The translations under genes and the position numbers were made by a program. This document shows, piece by piece, positions 16,180-28,228 of a stretch of 64,000 bases of DNA. Within the stretch, counting starts at the first letter, position 1. Every line of letters begins with the position of its first letter. Below the pieces are notes generated by a model, which saw only the letters and a program-made list of their open reading frames with translations, had not been told where the DNA came from and searched no databases. The stretch is from contig CM049320.1 in NCBI GenBank assembly GCA_026874595.1, positions 4,591,464 to 4,655,463 of the forward strand. The letters are read 5' to 3'. This stretch comes from Sipunculus nudus. Lineage: Eukaryota > Annelida > Sipuncula > Golfingiida > Sipunculidae.

Positions 16180-16475
16180 GCAGTCATCCCTGTTTGTGTG
16201 TGTTTGTGTTGGTTAACAGCATAACTTGAGCAGTCTTGAGTCTCATAAAATTCCCATGCCATTTTGGAATGGGACAATGAATTATGGATTAGATTTTGGT
16301 GTGGGTCTGGCTCATGATCCGTATCCAGGAAGGACTTTCAGGAATATTCACAAATGTGTAGTCACATTTGCACAGTTGAACTTGGGAATATGGACCGAGT
16401 AAGTGAATGCCAACATGGCGGAGGCTTGTATTCCTTAGAACGCAGATTTCCATCCTTGAGATTACCGGGACTTCT
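16180..16475 (+). mobile_element. Family F repeat F1
   Basis: It shares with the copy at 19055-19360 the run TTAGATTTTGGTGTG, a GGAAT(A)TTCAC segment, GGGAATATGG and the near-terminal GGCGGAGGCT. The 5' part, rich in TGTTTGTGTG, matches the fragment at 41840-41975. The 3' end here is degraded: it lacks the CTAG end seen in the second copy. No coding capacity. Confidence 0.6.
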
Positions 16476-16943
16476 TCTGTCCCTGCCTTTACCATGCACC
16501 CTTATCTTAAGGGTTGCTTTTCATGGCTCCTTGTGAGCAAACAACACGGGCATGCAACCTTAACAATAACAGATGCTTAGGGGTTAAACTTTCTACACTG
16601 ATTACCATCAGTGATCAGAACTAGAAGGAATTGGTTATAAAATCATATTCAGCGATTAAGATATTAAAAATGACTGTTCATCAGTTATTAATAGATTATT
16701 TTATGTAGGGAAATTCTTCATTGCCATGGCGGCTGTTTAGAATTTTACCTCAAATACTGACTAAGTAAATCTAGCCTGACTTGTCCTGGTTTGTTTACAC
16801 TAGTTCTCTGCACGAGATTCAGGTTCAATGTTGTTCACTATTTTGTGCCCGTCTTTCTTACACCTCTGACAGAACTGGAATATTTTATCTGGATATTAAA
16901 TATGGCTTCTTTTAATGTGTTTTCATAATCACTTTATGATAAA
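16476..16943. other. Non-genic DNA
   Basis: No gene or repeat is recognised. Confidence 0.4.
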
Positions 16944-17175
16944 CTATATATCTGCTCAGAGAGCACAGACCTCCGCCAAGGCAGCTCATTATCCCCATAT
17001 GGCATTGTCAGAAATGCAATTTTATAATATTTCCTGATAAAAATGGCTCCCATGCTGTGCGTTGATTAACTGACACCTGACATTGTTTTTAATTGATTTT
17101 GCAAAAAAGCAATAAATTTAATCCATTCTGAAAGGAAACGACGAATAATCATTTTAATTGATTAATCCGCACACC
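16944..17175 (-). mobile_element. Family F-type element, 3' end on the minus strand
   Basis: Read on the minus strand, it ends with CTTGGCGGAGGTCTG, then a small hairpin TGCTC-TCT-GAGCA, then GATATATAG before TT. GGCGGAGG also occurs near the 3' ends of F1 and F2. A hairpin a few bases before a TAG end at a TT target is the Helitron-like 3' signature used to group the families here. The 5' limit, near 17175, is approximate. Confidence 0.55.
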
Positions 17176-18483
17176 ACTAATATTTATATACCATTTAATA
17201 TGATAAATTGGTCATGTTTCCTTGAGTTTTGCTTCATGAAAAAGTTTTCCTGATATTTACAAGTCATGAGTTATCACCTAGATTCACAGTAGGTCATGAA
17301 AACCACAGCGAATTTGCTAAAACACCTCAGGAGACGAGATAAATTGACTTCACATCCAATATATACAAACCTGGTATTTACATCACTTGGTTACTATGGT
17401 GATGAAATATTTACGAGATTGGTGTTGCCGAGATGAGTCAAGAATCTAGTGTTATTGGGGAATTCCGAGGCCTGTTATTGTGATTCATTAGTATTGTGGA
17501 ATTCTTCATTTTGTATACAATTTGTGTTAAAGTGACTCTTCCAAGGAAGACTTGAATTGATCAATCTCATAAAAAAATAAGCATGCACCCGCTGAAAGGG
17601 GAAGCCTTGTTTCAGATAAGTTTTCTCTTTTTATCTTCACTTATATCAATAAAGTGTCGGGTTTAACATTCCTTGAGACATTAATAACTATAGATATTGA
17701 TAAAATTTTATGTTAGATCAGACCTTGTGTGTAAAGATGAAATCAGTCACAATCAAACTGTATCTGTGGGCAATAAGAAAAGAACTGAAGATGATGATGT
17801 TACATTGCTAAAAGAAGGTTGAGGGTACTCCAGGCTGGGCAGATCTCTGGGCAATTTAATATTGGTCAAGAGACATTTGGATTTTGGCCAAGACTGTTTT
17901 GGGCAAAGCATTGTAATATACATATATACTTGGATATAACAGATTGCATTTAAATTTAACATTTAAGTTAATTAAAATTTTAGTTTGCCATGGAAATACA
18001 GTGTTTACATCATTTCCTTTGGGAATGATCAGTTATAAAAGGAAAATATTTATGTAGTATGAGTTAAAGGTAATTTGACCAGCAATTTTTCAGAGTTTAA
18101 ATAAAAAAAGGCACTCTGTGTGCATCACTGCATATGTAATAAAAACTCAAGGTCGGATGACTGACATCTTCACAGCCAATGAGAAGCAAAAAAAGCATTA
18201 AGTCCTTGAGGTCTCATTGTAGTGTAGCATTTGGATAACCTATCACTAATCATGCCATTTCTTTTTTTACATCCATTTTGTTATTTTACATGATTTAAAA
18301 AAATTTTTAATTGTTTCTCGCCATGATTTGGGATATTAGGGCATCACTATAATGATGCTATAATTTTCCTAGTTAAACACATGGATGGGGACTAGTCCCT
18401 TGTTAATGCTTATTAATTGCTGGTGTATATCTGCAGTATTCCATTTGGGTTTCAGACTATGTAACAGGGATGTATCATATAAT
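17176..18483. other. Non-genic DNA
   Basis: No gene or repeat is recognised. Confidence 0.45.
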
Positions 18484-18757
18484 CATCCTGTCATCAGCCA
18501 GGCTTGGTGCACTGCATTTGCTCTCCTGGGTGTGTAATCATCCCCATTGCTAGGTCATACCATTTAGGAACCCACAAAAGGGGCATTGGTTTGTGAGTGA
18601 AATGTGGTTCAGCACAGCCTTTCCATCAAGTCTGCTGAGTGCTCATTCACCCTGGGTATGGGCCGATCATGGAACAGCTCACGAGACTCAAATGCAAGAC
18701 CTCCCAGCTTTTAAGTATAGTCCTCTTACCTTAGACCAGAGAAGCTGGTTTGCTGTG
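18484..18757 (-). mobile_element. tRNA-derived SINE, copy 2
   Basis: The reverse complement aligns with the SINE at 4594-4880: CAGCTTCTCTGGTCTAAGG (A-box region), a GGGAGGTCTTGCATTTGAGTC B-box region in degenerate form, then CTCACAAACCAATG, GGTTCCTAAATGG and TATGACCTAGCAATGGGGAT. Both copies have decayed internal promoters, so recent activity is unlikely. Confidence 0.75.
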
Positions 18758-19054
18758 AAACTTTAAACAGTCAACCCTTGAGATCATATCATGTTTAAAT
18801 ACTACCATACTTTCTCACTGACTTGACTTACCTCTTTGCTCCTAGAGGACCATGGTGGCTGGTTTAAAGCAGCAGCCAGCAGCATCACAGGCAGCGGCTG
18901 AGTTAGACCCTTGATACAATAATTTCATTTCTTGTTGAAAATTTCATTAGCCAATCAAAAGCAAATAAACTATTCAATCCTTGTGAGTAACATCTTCTGT
19001 AGTCTAATACAACATAATGAGGCTTCTTTTAGTTGCCTCTGGCAAGAGCTGCAG

Positions 19055-19360
19055 GTCCATTCCAACTCATGCAATCATGAACAGAATCTCATGAAACTAC
19101 CTCTGGGCATTTTTTTTTTAATGGGCCTGTGAAGAATTGATTAGATTTTGGTGTGTATCTGGCACATGGTCCAATTTCAGGATCATAATCAAGGAAGATT
19201 CACAAATGTTCATTCACTTAAGCTGAAATGAACCTGGGAATATGGGCCGAATAAGTGATTGCAAACGTGAGGTAGGGAGCATCCCACATTAGTGACTCTC
19301 CCCCCCCCCCCCCCCCCCAACAAGGCGGAGGCTGGCAGTCCTTAAAAGGTATATTTCTAG
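19055..19360 (+). mobile_element. Family F repeat F2 with a CTAG-TT 3' end
   Basis: It starts at about AACTCATGCAATCATGAACA, shared with the fragment at 41840-41975, passes through TTAGATTTTGGTGTG and GGGAATATGGGCCGA, shared with F1, and ends GGCGGAGGCTGGCAGTCC...TTTCTAG followed by TT. A 19-bp poly-C run has grown inside it. The terminal CTAG before TT fits a Helitron-like 3' end. The 5' boundary is not fixed. Confidence 0.6.
19300..19318. repeat. Poly-C tract inside F2
   Basis: Nineteen consecutive C residues lie between two conserved blocks of family F. The other copy, at 16180, lacks the tract, so it arose after insertion or in a sub-lineage. Confidence 0.95.
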
Positions 19361-22300
19361 TTCACAAATGATTTTCCTTTGGTTAGCAGATACATTTACC
19401 CTGCAGCCAAGCACAAAAGAATGAAATAATTGAGCCTTTTTGGTTGTGTACAGAGATGATTTAATGCGTTATGAGACACTTGTGACCTTTTGGTTCTCTC
19501 TTTCCACCATGCTGGCCAAGGCTGCAATGATTTTTATTTTATAGTGAGGTCACAGGGATCAGCATGTAACAATATAACCGCTGGCTTGCGTGGTAAATCC
19601 AGACATATCTGTCTGGCCGTCTTTTATGCTCCGGAGATTTAACTTGACAGGTTGGTGAGCCCGAGGTCAGAATATTGGTACATCTGGACAAAATGTCTCA
19701 TTCAACACACCAGCCGTGATACAGAAGTATTTACAATTCTTAACATTTATCCATTTTTATGGCCAAAAGATTTATTTTAGGATTTAGGCCAGGGGGTACA
19801 GTTTTATTAGAATTCTTCAATAAAAGCCTTCAGTAAAATTTGTTTTATTATATAAACTGGAGGTTAAAGTTTATTGAGCCTCATTTCAAATCATTAACAC
19901 TTTATTGTTTTAAGGAGGAAACTGTGACCTCAGTCATTGGCTTACACTTGCATTATAATGAAGAAAAGATGGTTATATACATCTGGAGGGATATAGTCAA
20001 GATCATTTGGCTGTTATAATACTTATACTTATATAATACTTACTATATATAATTTATTTGATTTTTTAATAAATTTATATGATATTCATAAAGTGAGTAA
20101 TATTTTGTTTATAAAATAATTAGTCTGTGAAACTTGAGTAAACCCAGAAGTTCTTATTTGACCTAAATTTTATAATATTAACCTTTAGTAAAAAAGTATA
20201 TTGTCATTGTGTCTAGTACATAAATATGAAGACACTTTCATTTTCTTCATCTTGTGCTAATAGAGTTAAAAGAATACTAGTAAAGCAGGAAGCAGGAGTA
20301 AACTGCTGTAGGTGCTGTATTTCAGTCTGTCAAGAGTCTGCATGGTGCTCAACCATTTGCTCAGATGAATGACTTTCAGTTGAGCTTATAATGGAGTGAT
20401 TGATGGACAAAATGTTCTGCTGCTTGGCCACCCAGGGTAGGTGTTTCATAGAAATTCTACAGGGTAAATGAGATTGGACAACCCCATGACATACTCGCCA
20501 TATTTTGTTGCCAAACAGAAGTCCCCAGTGGGAAACAGGACCCTTACAGACGACCAGCCTGCTGGAAATAGGCAGAATTTTCTGAGGAATTTGGTGCGCA
20601 ATCAGCATTAATGTAAATAGTCTGATCACATTCCGTCTGGGGGAGGTTGAGGGTTTTTGATTTAGTTGGATCTGTTATTTGGCAGGCTTCGGTATGAATG
20701 CCGAGGTGTTAGACAGTTTGATCAGATATTGTGCAAAAAAAGAGCTCTCTCATAAGAATGTAAAGCATTGCCCAATGCTGCTGCATGAAAAATCCCTGGT
20801 AGAATCGGCTTTATGCAAGAGTACAGTTCAAAGCTTGCAGCATTCAGATCAAGGCGATATACAGTGACGGACCAACTCGATTCCAGAACCATTCACCACT
20901 GTCCCCCTAGCTGCAGAGAACTGCAGAGAAACTCGCTCGTCAGGAAACTCCGTTGTTTCGTCAAATTTAATTAGTGCAGTCCTGTCCAGGGGAGGTGTGC
21001 ACCCATGATGAAGGTATCTTGGTTGCCATGGTGAGTGATCTCTTTTGGCATGTTTTCCGTAGTTTAGGTCGTTACACATCGTGGTTTCTTGAGGGTGCTG
21101 TCTTACTCTATAGCGATCATTTTCTTCTGTACTCTCACTGCCCTCTTTATTCATAAATAACTGAGTTGGTGTCAGCTCGTTTACCCATATTAATATTTCA
21201 GAAGTTGTCAGCACCCACAGGTGGTTAGTTTTTGCCTCCAAGCTTGAAGCTCAGCTGCACAATCTTTTCAGCTGCTCACTGCGTAAATAATAGAAAAACA
21301 TCACTTCAGTATATGTAAAATAAAACCATTGTGCATGAAATTTTTTAATGGAATATTATGTGCATGCTCCTGTGTCAATTTTCTAAGATGCATGGACAGA
21401 TTTTCAGTATGTTTTACCATACACAGTGGTATTTGTGAAAAAAGCATACATTCATACAAGCATGTGTGTTAATTACAGAATATGGTAAAAACTATAATTT
21501 AAAATGAAAATATGTAGCATTTATACATATATCCATGTGTTTTTTGTAACATATATTTACCACAGTTGCTGAAAGGGAAATGTATTTTGCAGCCAGGTGT
21601 CTGTGAAATTCTTTCTCTATTTGATCATTGTCTGTACATTAAAGCAGGCCTCTCAAAGTTTGAGCTTATTCAACAGTTTTCTACACTGAAATATACGTAC
21701 AATTTTCTAAGACCTGCTTCCACAGTCTTTAAGAATCACAGTTAAGGATGACTTCACACAACAGGATTCCCTGTGACTGTAATTACAACCTATGTGTACT
21801 TGTATACAGTTAGTAGAATTATCTACGATTGTCGATTTTCTTTGATTCCCTGCCACCACTTCCTGACTGTTGATTTGATGCTATGGTCTGTACATACCCC
21901 GCTAATGATACTTTACAAATTCCTACAATGTCCCATTAATTGTGTCCACAGTTGTTTAACATAACCAAAACCCCACTGTGACAAAAAGAGTGGAGAATCA
22001 ATTTTCTACATGCAGCAATTTCTTTGATTTGCCTAGAGATTGTATAAAACTGTAGGACATCACAAATAATGAGGCCTGTTGAAAAGAAATTAATTTATAT
22101 AGCAGCATGCGTGAAGCCTGCATTATGATGAAGATGGTCCATCAGGACAGGTGAGCTGTAATTTATATATACATCCATCACTGACATTAGCACACCTGTG
22201 ATGACAATTCAGCTGTTTATGAAGACAACTTATGATAACGTAGACTCTTGTGATAATTTCAGATAAACAGCACTTTCAGTTTCAGATAATTGGTCTGTTG

Positions 22301-23435
22301 GAAAGGCTGTGTTGAGATAAATGTCACTCCAGTGTATATATACTAATCAGATATTTAATGTACTCTGGTGAATGACCCTTTATAAACCAAGAGAGTAGAT
22401 AGAAAGAATTAATGCAATGCTTAACTGGAAGCCAGTGAAGATGATACAGTACTTGAGTGATATTGTGTTACTCATGAGTCTGTTTAGGAATCCTAGTTGT
22501 TGTGTTTTAGAGTATACATATTCTTACTAAGGCAGTCTAAGATGAGAGTATGACATTCAAGTTCATAGGTGACCTGTAATGAAACCCTAGGTACATGATT
22601 AAATGCATTACATACTGTTTGAGCAACGGAGGCTTTAGGCCTAAGTGTTGTGCCAAAGTATGATAATAAGTTCTCTGCATGTGGACCTGGTTTGTTTCAC
22701 CTTCACACACCATTGTAAGATATTCACTTCTATGTATTTTTATTAGCATTTGAGAACTATGATCCTGAGGCACACTTTGTATAATTTTAGGGAAACATCA
22801 AAAATAGCCATCTTGGGATATGCTCCATTTGCAAGGATTATTTTACAAACTGTCACGGCAGTACTTGTAACCAGTTGTTTGTTTCAGCTCAAGTACAGAC
22901 CCAGCGTGCCAAGAAACCTGGAACTATGCTGTGCGTGTCTGCCAAAAAATATTACGCAACAGCTGTACACAGGTTCCGCAATCAGTCTGGGAGGGAAGCT
23001 ACTGGCATTAAGAATTGTAGGTCATTAGAGCTCAAACATCCGTGCAACTTCACCCATGCACTGCACATCCTGTTAAATGGCTTCTTCTTCTCGGAGAATG
23101 TTTAAGCTTTAAGCCATATTTTTTTTACTCTGTTTTTATGTTGGATATTTTTTCCCTGACTGGAGTGTACGAGGTTTCTTTTGCTTTCCTGTCCTGTGAG
23201 AAGTCTCACAGAAAGCATTTTAAATCTCTTCTCTGAGTAGAAGATTGTGGAAGATTGCCTTTTCTTAAGTTCTGGACAAAAGACTAAATGGATTTCTTCA
23301 TTTTTAATTCCTGTGAAATATCTTTTTAAATTTCTTTGACAAGTACTTTTTTAAATTTCTTTATTTTTATTTATGTGAACAAAACCCTTTTAACTGCTGT
23401 TAATTATTATGCTTATGTAGAAAAGAATTGTTTTT
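19361..23435. other. 4-kb stretch without a recognised gene
   Basis: This is the longest stretch without element structure in the left half. Minus-strand frames at 20330-20629 (99 codons) and 20849-21241 (130 codons) and plus-strand frames at 22750-23105 are the best coding candidates. Base composition around 20850-21240 and 22840-23100 is less AT-rich than the surroundings. A pyrimidine-rich tract ending TTTCAG at about 22888 could be a splice acceptor before the latter. None of the products matches a family I recognise, so I call no gene. Confidence 0.35.
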
Positions 23436-24389
23436 AGCTCAGCTGACTATAAGTCATCTGAGCTATAGTTGTGGTCCATTGTCTGTCGTCTGTCCGTCCG
23501 TCCGTAGATGTGGCAGGTTTTGAAACGGTAAGTCCTAGGAATCCAAAATTTGGCATAATTGTCCCCAAAATGTCCCCAAGATCTCCTACCAAGCCGAAAA
23601 CTGGGTCCTTGCAACTTTGTTCCTTTGAGAAATTAAGGAAAAACCTCAATTTTTAATTAAAAACCTATTTTCACACTTCAGGACTGCTTTATATCAAAAC
23701 CACTCACCTGTGTTTCCTCATATTTGCCATAAAAATTTCTCTATATAGTTCCTGTGTACATAATTTAATATAATATAAAAAAGATATGGGCTCAAACATT
23801 ATGCATTTATTAAAAAAATCATTATTTGATCACTTAACACAAAACATGTTAAAACTAAGGACTTTTTTTTCCATTAATATAACTTTAATCAATCAAAATT
23901 AAATTGTATACCCAAAATTAGATCAAAATCTTTTAAATTTTTTTAAAATATTAGCAAAAATAAAAAATTGGTACCTTAAATTTTGCCCAATTTTGGCCTT
24001 AGCATGTTTTTTCCTGTTAGTAATGTGGATTCAAGTTTCACAGCATGTACACATAAGGATTTAATCTGTTAAAATCTGAAATTTGAAAATAAAAGCTGCA
24101 AAATTAGGCTAGTTATTGAATTTTTTTGGAGGCTCTTGTTGTATTCCCTTACCTTGTCAAGCAGTCCACTTTGGTCACTGTAGGTCATTCAGTGCGGCTC
24201 TCTATGACCCCCAGGCTGTTGGCATAATGTTAGATGTCCCTAATATCTCCTACCAAGCTGAAAACTGGGTCTTTGTGACTTTGTTCCTTTAAGAAATTAA
24301 GGAAAAACATCAATTTTTTATTAAAAACCTATTTTCACACTTCAGGACTGCCTAATATCAAAACCACTCATCTGTTTTTCCTCATATTT

Positions 24390-26125
24390 GTATCCGCAAA
24401 AACAGAGTTTTGCGGATACTATGTTTTCAGCTGCATGCCGCCGCCGCGGCCACGGCGTAGGTGTCCGGAGAACTCCTCCGTAACCGCTGGGCGGAATTTT
24501 ACGAAACCCAGGATTATGTTCGGGTCACATGTGAAATGCTGCGCCCCGATTTTGTTTTGACCTCTGACCTTTCCTCTGCGCTCTGCGTCCGTTTGTGCGT
24601 CTGTTTCCACACATAAACCCACATATCTCGGGAACCGTTTGATCGATCAGGAAAATTTTTTTGCACAAATGTAGCCCTTGGAGAGCTTTATAACATACAC
24701 AAAAATGGTGGCGCCACCTGCAACCATGTTTGCACAGTGTCCATCTGTTCGTCTGCCTTGGGTTAAAATCACTCATATCTCTGCAGTGACTTGACTAATT
24801 CACCTGAAATTCGGCATGCATAAACATCCTGGATAGCTTTTCTGATTTTATGACAGGTGGCGCCACCTACATTCACGTTTACGCTGCAGACATCCAAGCT
24901 CATATCTCAGGAACCGTTTGACCGATCAGGAAAATTTTTTTGCACAAATGTAGCCCTTGGAGAGCTTTATAACATACACAAAAAATGGTGGCGCCACCTG
25001 CAACCATGTTTGCACAGTGTCCATCTGTTCGTCTGCCTTGGGTTAAAATCACTCATATCTCTGCAGTGACTTGACTAATTCACCTGAAATTCGGCATGCG
25101 TATACATCCTGGATAGCTTATCTGATTTTATGACAGGTGGCGCCATCTACATTCATGTTTATGCTGCAGACATCCAAGCTCATATCTCGGGAACCGTTTG
25201 ACTGATTGGGCCAAAATTTTGCATGTGTATAGATCTCACATAGCTCTTTAACATACGCAAAAAATGGTGGCGCCACCTGCAACCATGTTTGCACAGTGTC
25301 CATCTGTTCATCTGCCTTGGGTTAAAATCACTCATATCTCTGCAGTGACTTGACTAATTCACCTGAAAGTCGGCATGCTTATACATCCTGGATAGCTTTT
25401 CTGATTTTATGACAGGTGGCGCCACCTACATTCACGTTTACGCTGCAGACATCCAAGCTCATATCTCGGGAACCGTTTGACCGATTGGGCCAAAATTTTG
25501 CATGTGTATAGATCTCACATAGCTCTTTATCATATGCAAAACTGGTGGCGCCACCTGCAGCCATTTTTGCACAGCTCCTGTCTGTTTGTCTGCCATGGGA
25601 TAAAATCACTCATATCTCGGCAGTGGTTTGACATATCTGCCTAAAATTTTGCAGGTTTATACATCCCCGACAGCCCTCTTGATTTTATGACAGGTGGCGC
25701 CACCTGCATTCTAGTTTATGCAGTAGACATCCAAGCTCATATCTTGGGAACCGTTTGACCGATTGGGCCAAAGTTTTGCATGTGTATAGTTCTCACATAG
25801 CTCTTTATCATACGCAAAACTGGTGGCGTCACCTGCAACCATTTTTGCTCAGCGTCCATCTGTTTGTCTGCCACGGGCTAAAATCACTTATATACATGTA
25901 GTGGTTTGACTTATCTGCCTTAAATTTTGCATATGTATACAACTTGGACGGCTTTCTGGATTTTGTGGTAGGGGGGGCAACCTACATACACCATTTGGCT
26001 GCAGACGTCCATGCTAATATGCAACACTCTATTTCCCCTTGCCACTCAATCCATGCCTCACTTCACCCGTTCCACTCTGATTTAGGCGGATACACATAGT
26101 CGCTTGTCGACTACCCGTATTCTAG
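24390..26125 (+). mobile_element. Family B Helentron-like element B1 inside A2
   Basis: The 5' end is a hairpin, GTATCCGC paired with GCGGATAC (24390-24419). The 3' end holds GGCGGATAC, the inverted copy of the 5' terminus, then the hairpin GTAGTCG-CTTGT-CGACTAC, then CCGTATTCTAG before TT. Comparison with the uninterrupted site at 48755-48775 shows that only one extra TT accompanies the insertion. The core is a tandem array with a period of about 280 bp. It is nearly the same length and sequence as B3 (1736 against 1734 bp), so both look young. No transposase or helicase is encoded. Confidence 0.85.
24700..25835. repeat. Tandem core of B1, about 280-bp units with paired palindromes
   Basis: The marker GGTTAAAATC recurs at 24761, 25041 and 25320. 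Each unit splits into two related half-units, one with ATCTCTGCAGTGACTTGAC and the other with ATCTCGGGAACCGTTTGAC. Each half-unit closes with GGTGGCGCCACC or a one- or two-base variant, at 24707, 24856, 24987, 25136, 25266, 25415, 25544, 25693 and 25822. Spacings alternate between about 149 and 130 bp throughout. Confidence 0.85.
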
Positions 26126-26660
26126 TTACCATAAATATTCCTCTGTATAGTTCCTATGTACATGCCAGAAATAAGGTCTGTATTATATAATTTAAAAAAG
26201 TTATGGGCTCAAACATAATGCATTTTGTAAAAAATCAGGAAAGATATTTGATCGCTTAACACAAAACATGTTAAAGCTAAGGACTTTTTTTCCAGTAATA
26301 TAACTTTAATTAATCAAAATTAAATTGTATACCCAAAATTGGATCAAAATCTTTTAAATTTTTTAAAATATTAGCAAAAATAAAAAATTGGTACCTTAAA
26401 TTTTGCCCAACTTTGGCCTTGGCACATTTTTTTCCTGTAAGTACTGTGGATTATAATTTTCACAGCATGTGCACATAAAGATTTAATCTGTTAATATTTG
26501 AAATTTGAAAATAAAAGATGCAAAATTTGGCTAGTTAATGATTTTTTTTTTTAGGCTCTTGTTGTATTCCCTTACATTGTCAAGCTGTAGGTCACTTTGG
26601 TCACTGTAGGTCATTAAGTGCATCTCTTTATGCTCCCCAGGATGTTGGCATAATATGATG

Positions 26661-27106
26661 CAATCCCATCACTAGGGCAAGCCCTCTCTCCACTGAGTTG
26701 AGCTTGATCAGGCTGTCTGCAGTTAATACCATACCACAGGGAGCCTTTTTCTCTGGCTCCCCCCCACACCCCATTCTGTTGACAGACCTGTACTATGAAC
26801 TAGATGAATCTTAAAATTAACATTTTTTTCAGCAAGGAGCAGTTACAACAGAGACGCCTCTCCCCACCCGCCCCTTCAATACACAGGACTAATAAACAAG
26901 ATGAATCTTATAAATTTTAATGTTAAATAAATTCTTTTTGATGGGTCTTGGACAATTTTGATTTTTTTTAAGAAAAAAGTTTCAGGAATTTAATCCTAAT
27001 ATTCAAATGAGATAAAATATTAGGATCTTATGTAAGTGCTAACTGACAAAATTTAAGAAGATATAAATACTTTGTAGCATTTCATTCATATCTCATAAAG
27101 TTGGCG
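26661..27106. other. Non-genic DNA
   Basis: It lies between the broken end of A2 and an inverted duplication. No gene or repeat is recognised. Confidence 0.4.
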
Positions 27107-27999
27107 GGGCCTCGGTTAGAAGAAATACCCTTGATATCAAGCTTCAGTGAAAACACTGTACAGCCATTATCTACAGTCAATGAATTACAACCATAATATT
27201 TATCATTAATTCCACTAAAGAGGTTATGTTTTATCAGGAGGCCCTGCCAATATTCCATTTAGCCATGGTGAGCCAATTTTGTGCAGCTCAGTTTGGCTTG
27301 AGAAAAAAATTAATGCAAAAAGATAAATCTTTTTCAATTTAAAATGCAAAATACAAGGTTATACAAGTACAAGGTTACTTGTGATGATTTTGATCCTGAC
27401 TAACAAAGTTGAAGAAGAACATTTGTAAAAATCTTCCTGTTTGGTTTTGTTTATTTCTTGTCCCTTAAAGAAATTAATTACTGTGATTGTTTAAGTATGA
27501 AAGTGTTGGCTTAGAAACCACCATAGTAAACTATACTACTATATTTAATCACTAACTAGTTCAATGTAAAATGGATGCAATATGTTAGATGTAGTATAGA
27601 TAACTTCTTTAGAAAAAATGGATATTTTGTAACATCATCAGATTAATAGGCTTTCAGGTCAGTTAAAGCCAGCAAACATTTTGCAAGGGGGCTTGAGCCA
27701 CAAAACTCTGTTTACTACTATAGTCAGCCATCTTTATGTCCAAGTCAGTGGCTCCAGGCTCTAGTTATGTGTGTGACATCCAATCAGAATCACTTACTGG
27801 AGTGTACACCTCAGCCAGGTTTATAAACATGTCTTCTCCAGCCAAGACAAACACAGATGAAAACATAACCTCCTTAGTGGAATTAATGATAAATATTGTG
27901 GTTGTAATTCATTGACTATAGATAATGGCTGTACAGTGTTTTCACTGAAGCTTGATAACGCCCCCCCCCCCCCCCTTTTCCTTTTCTAACCCAAGGCCA
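27107..27999. repeat. Inverted duplication with arms of about 125-139 bp
   Basis: The left arm (27107-27232) contains AAGCTTCAGTGAAAACACTG, ATGAATTACAACC, and ATTCCACTAAAGAGGTTATG. The right arm (27861-27999) is its reverse complement with few changes plus a 15-bp poly-C tract. The spacer is about 628 bp and holds no recognised gene. The arms do not look like the TIRs of the 29283 element. It may be an old TIR element or two head-to-head copies of an unknown repeat. Confidence 0.75.
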
Positions 28000-28222
28000 A
28001 TCCTGTCAACAGTCGACCAGTAGGAAGAGTAGGGTCCAGTAGTTATTGACAGGTTTTTTGATTTAAAATAAATAATATTATGACACACCAAGATTACATA
28101 TGCTTGATGAACACAAATTTTGTAATGGAGATAAAAATCAGATTCTGTAACACAAGGCAGCGTGAAATGTCTAGGGGAATGAATAAAGAAGTCAGTGGTT
28201 TTTTGTTAATAAATAACCATAA

Positions 28223-28228
28223 TTTATT
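28223..28228 (-). terminator. Poly(A) signal of the probable LTR
   Basis: AATAAA on the minus strand, about 325 bp downstream of the TATA box and about 80 bp before the end of the LTR-like segment. Confidence 0.45.

Larger units (their letters stand above)
23436..26660 (+). mobile_element. Family A element A2, interrupted by B1, 3' truncated
   Basis: The head AGCTCAGCTGACTATAAGTC...CTGAGCT (a 5' hairpin) is followed by a (GTCC)n stretch and two core units of about 670 bp each. Each unit contains CTCCTACCAAGC, CACACTTCAGGACTGC, TTGGTACCTTAAATTTTGCC and GGCTCTTGTTGTATTCCC. The second unit is split at CCTCATATTT by element B1 (24390-26125) and resumes at ACCATAAATATTCC. A third unit starts near 26600 and is lost by 26660; no family A tail is present. 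No coding capacity. Confidence 0.8.

Noticed and set aside
20849-21241. 130-codon minus-strand frame as a gene
   Set aside because: It is the longest frame outside the minisatellite, in slightly less AT-rich DNA, but I see no recognised domain, splice or promoter signal. A frame of this length is plausible by chance in 64 kb.
22875-23105. Exon after a TTTCAG acceptor
   Set aside because: A plausible acceptor at 22888 precedes two overlapping open frames, but the frames compete, neither product is recognisable and no clear donor follows.
24419-25609. Short frames in both directions over B elements
   Set aside because: They repeat with the tandem unit and recur in B2 and B3 with stops. They are shadows of the repeat, not genes.
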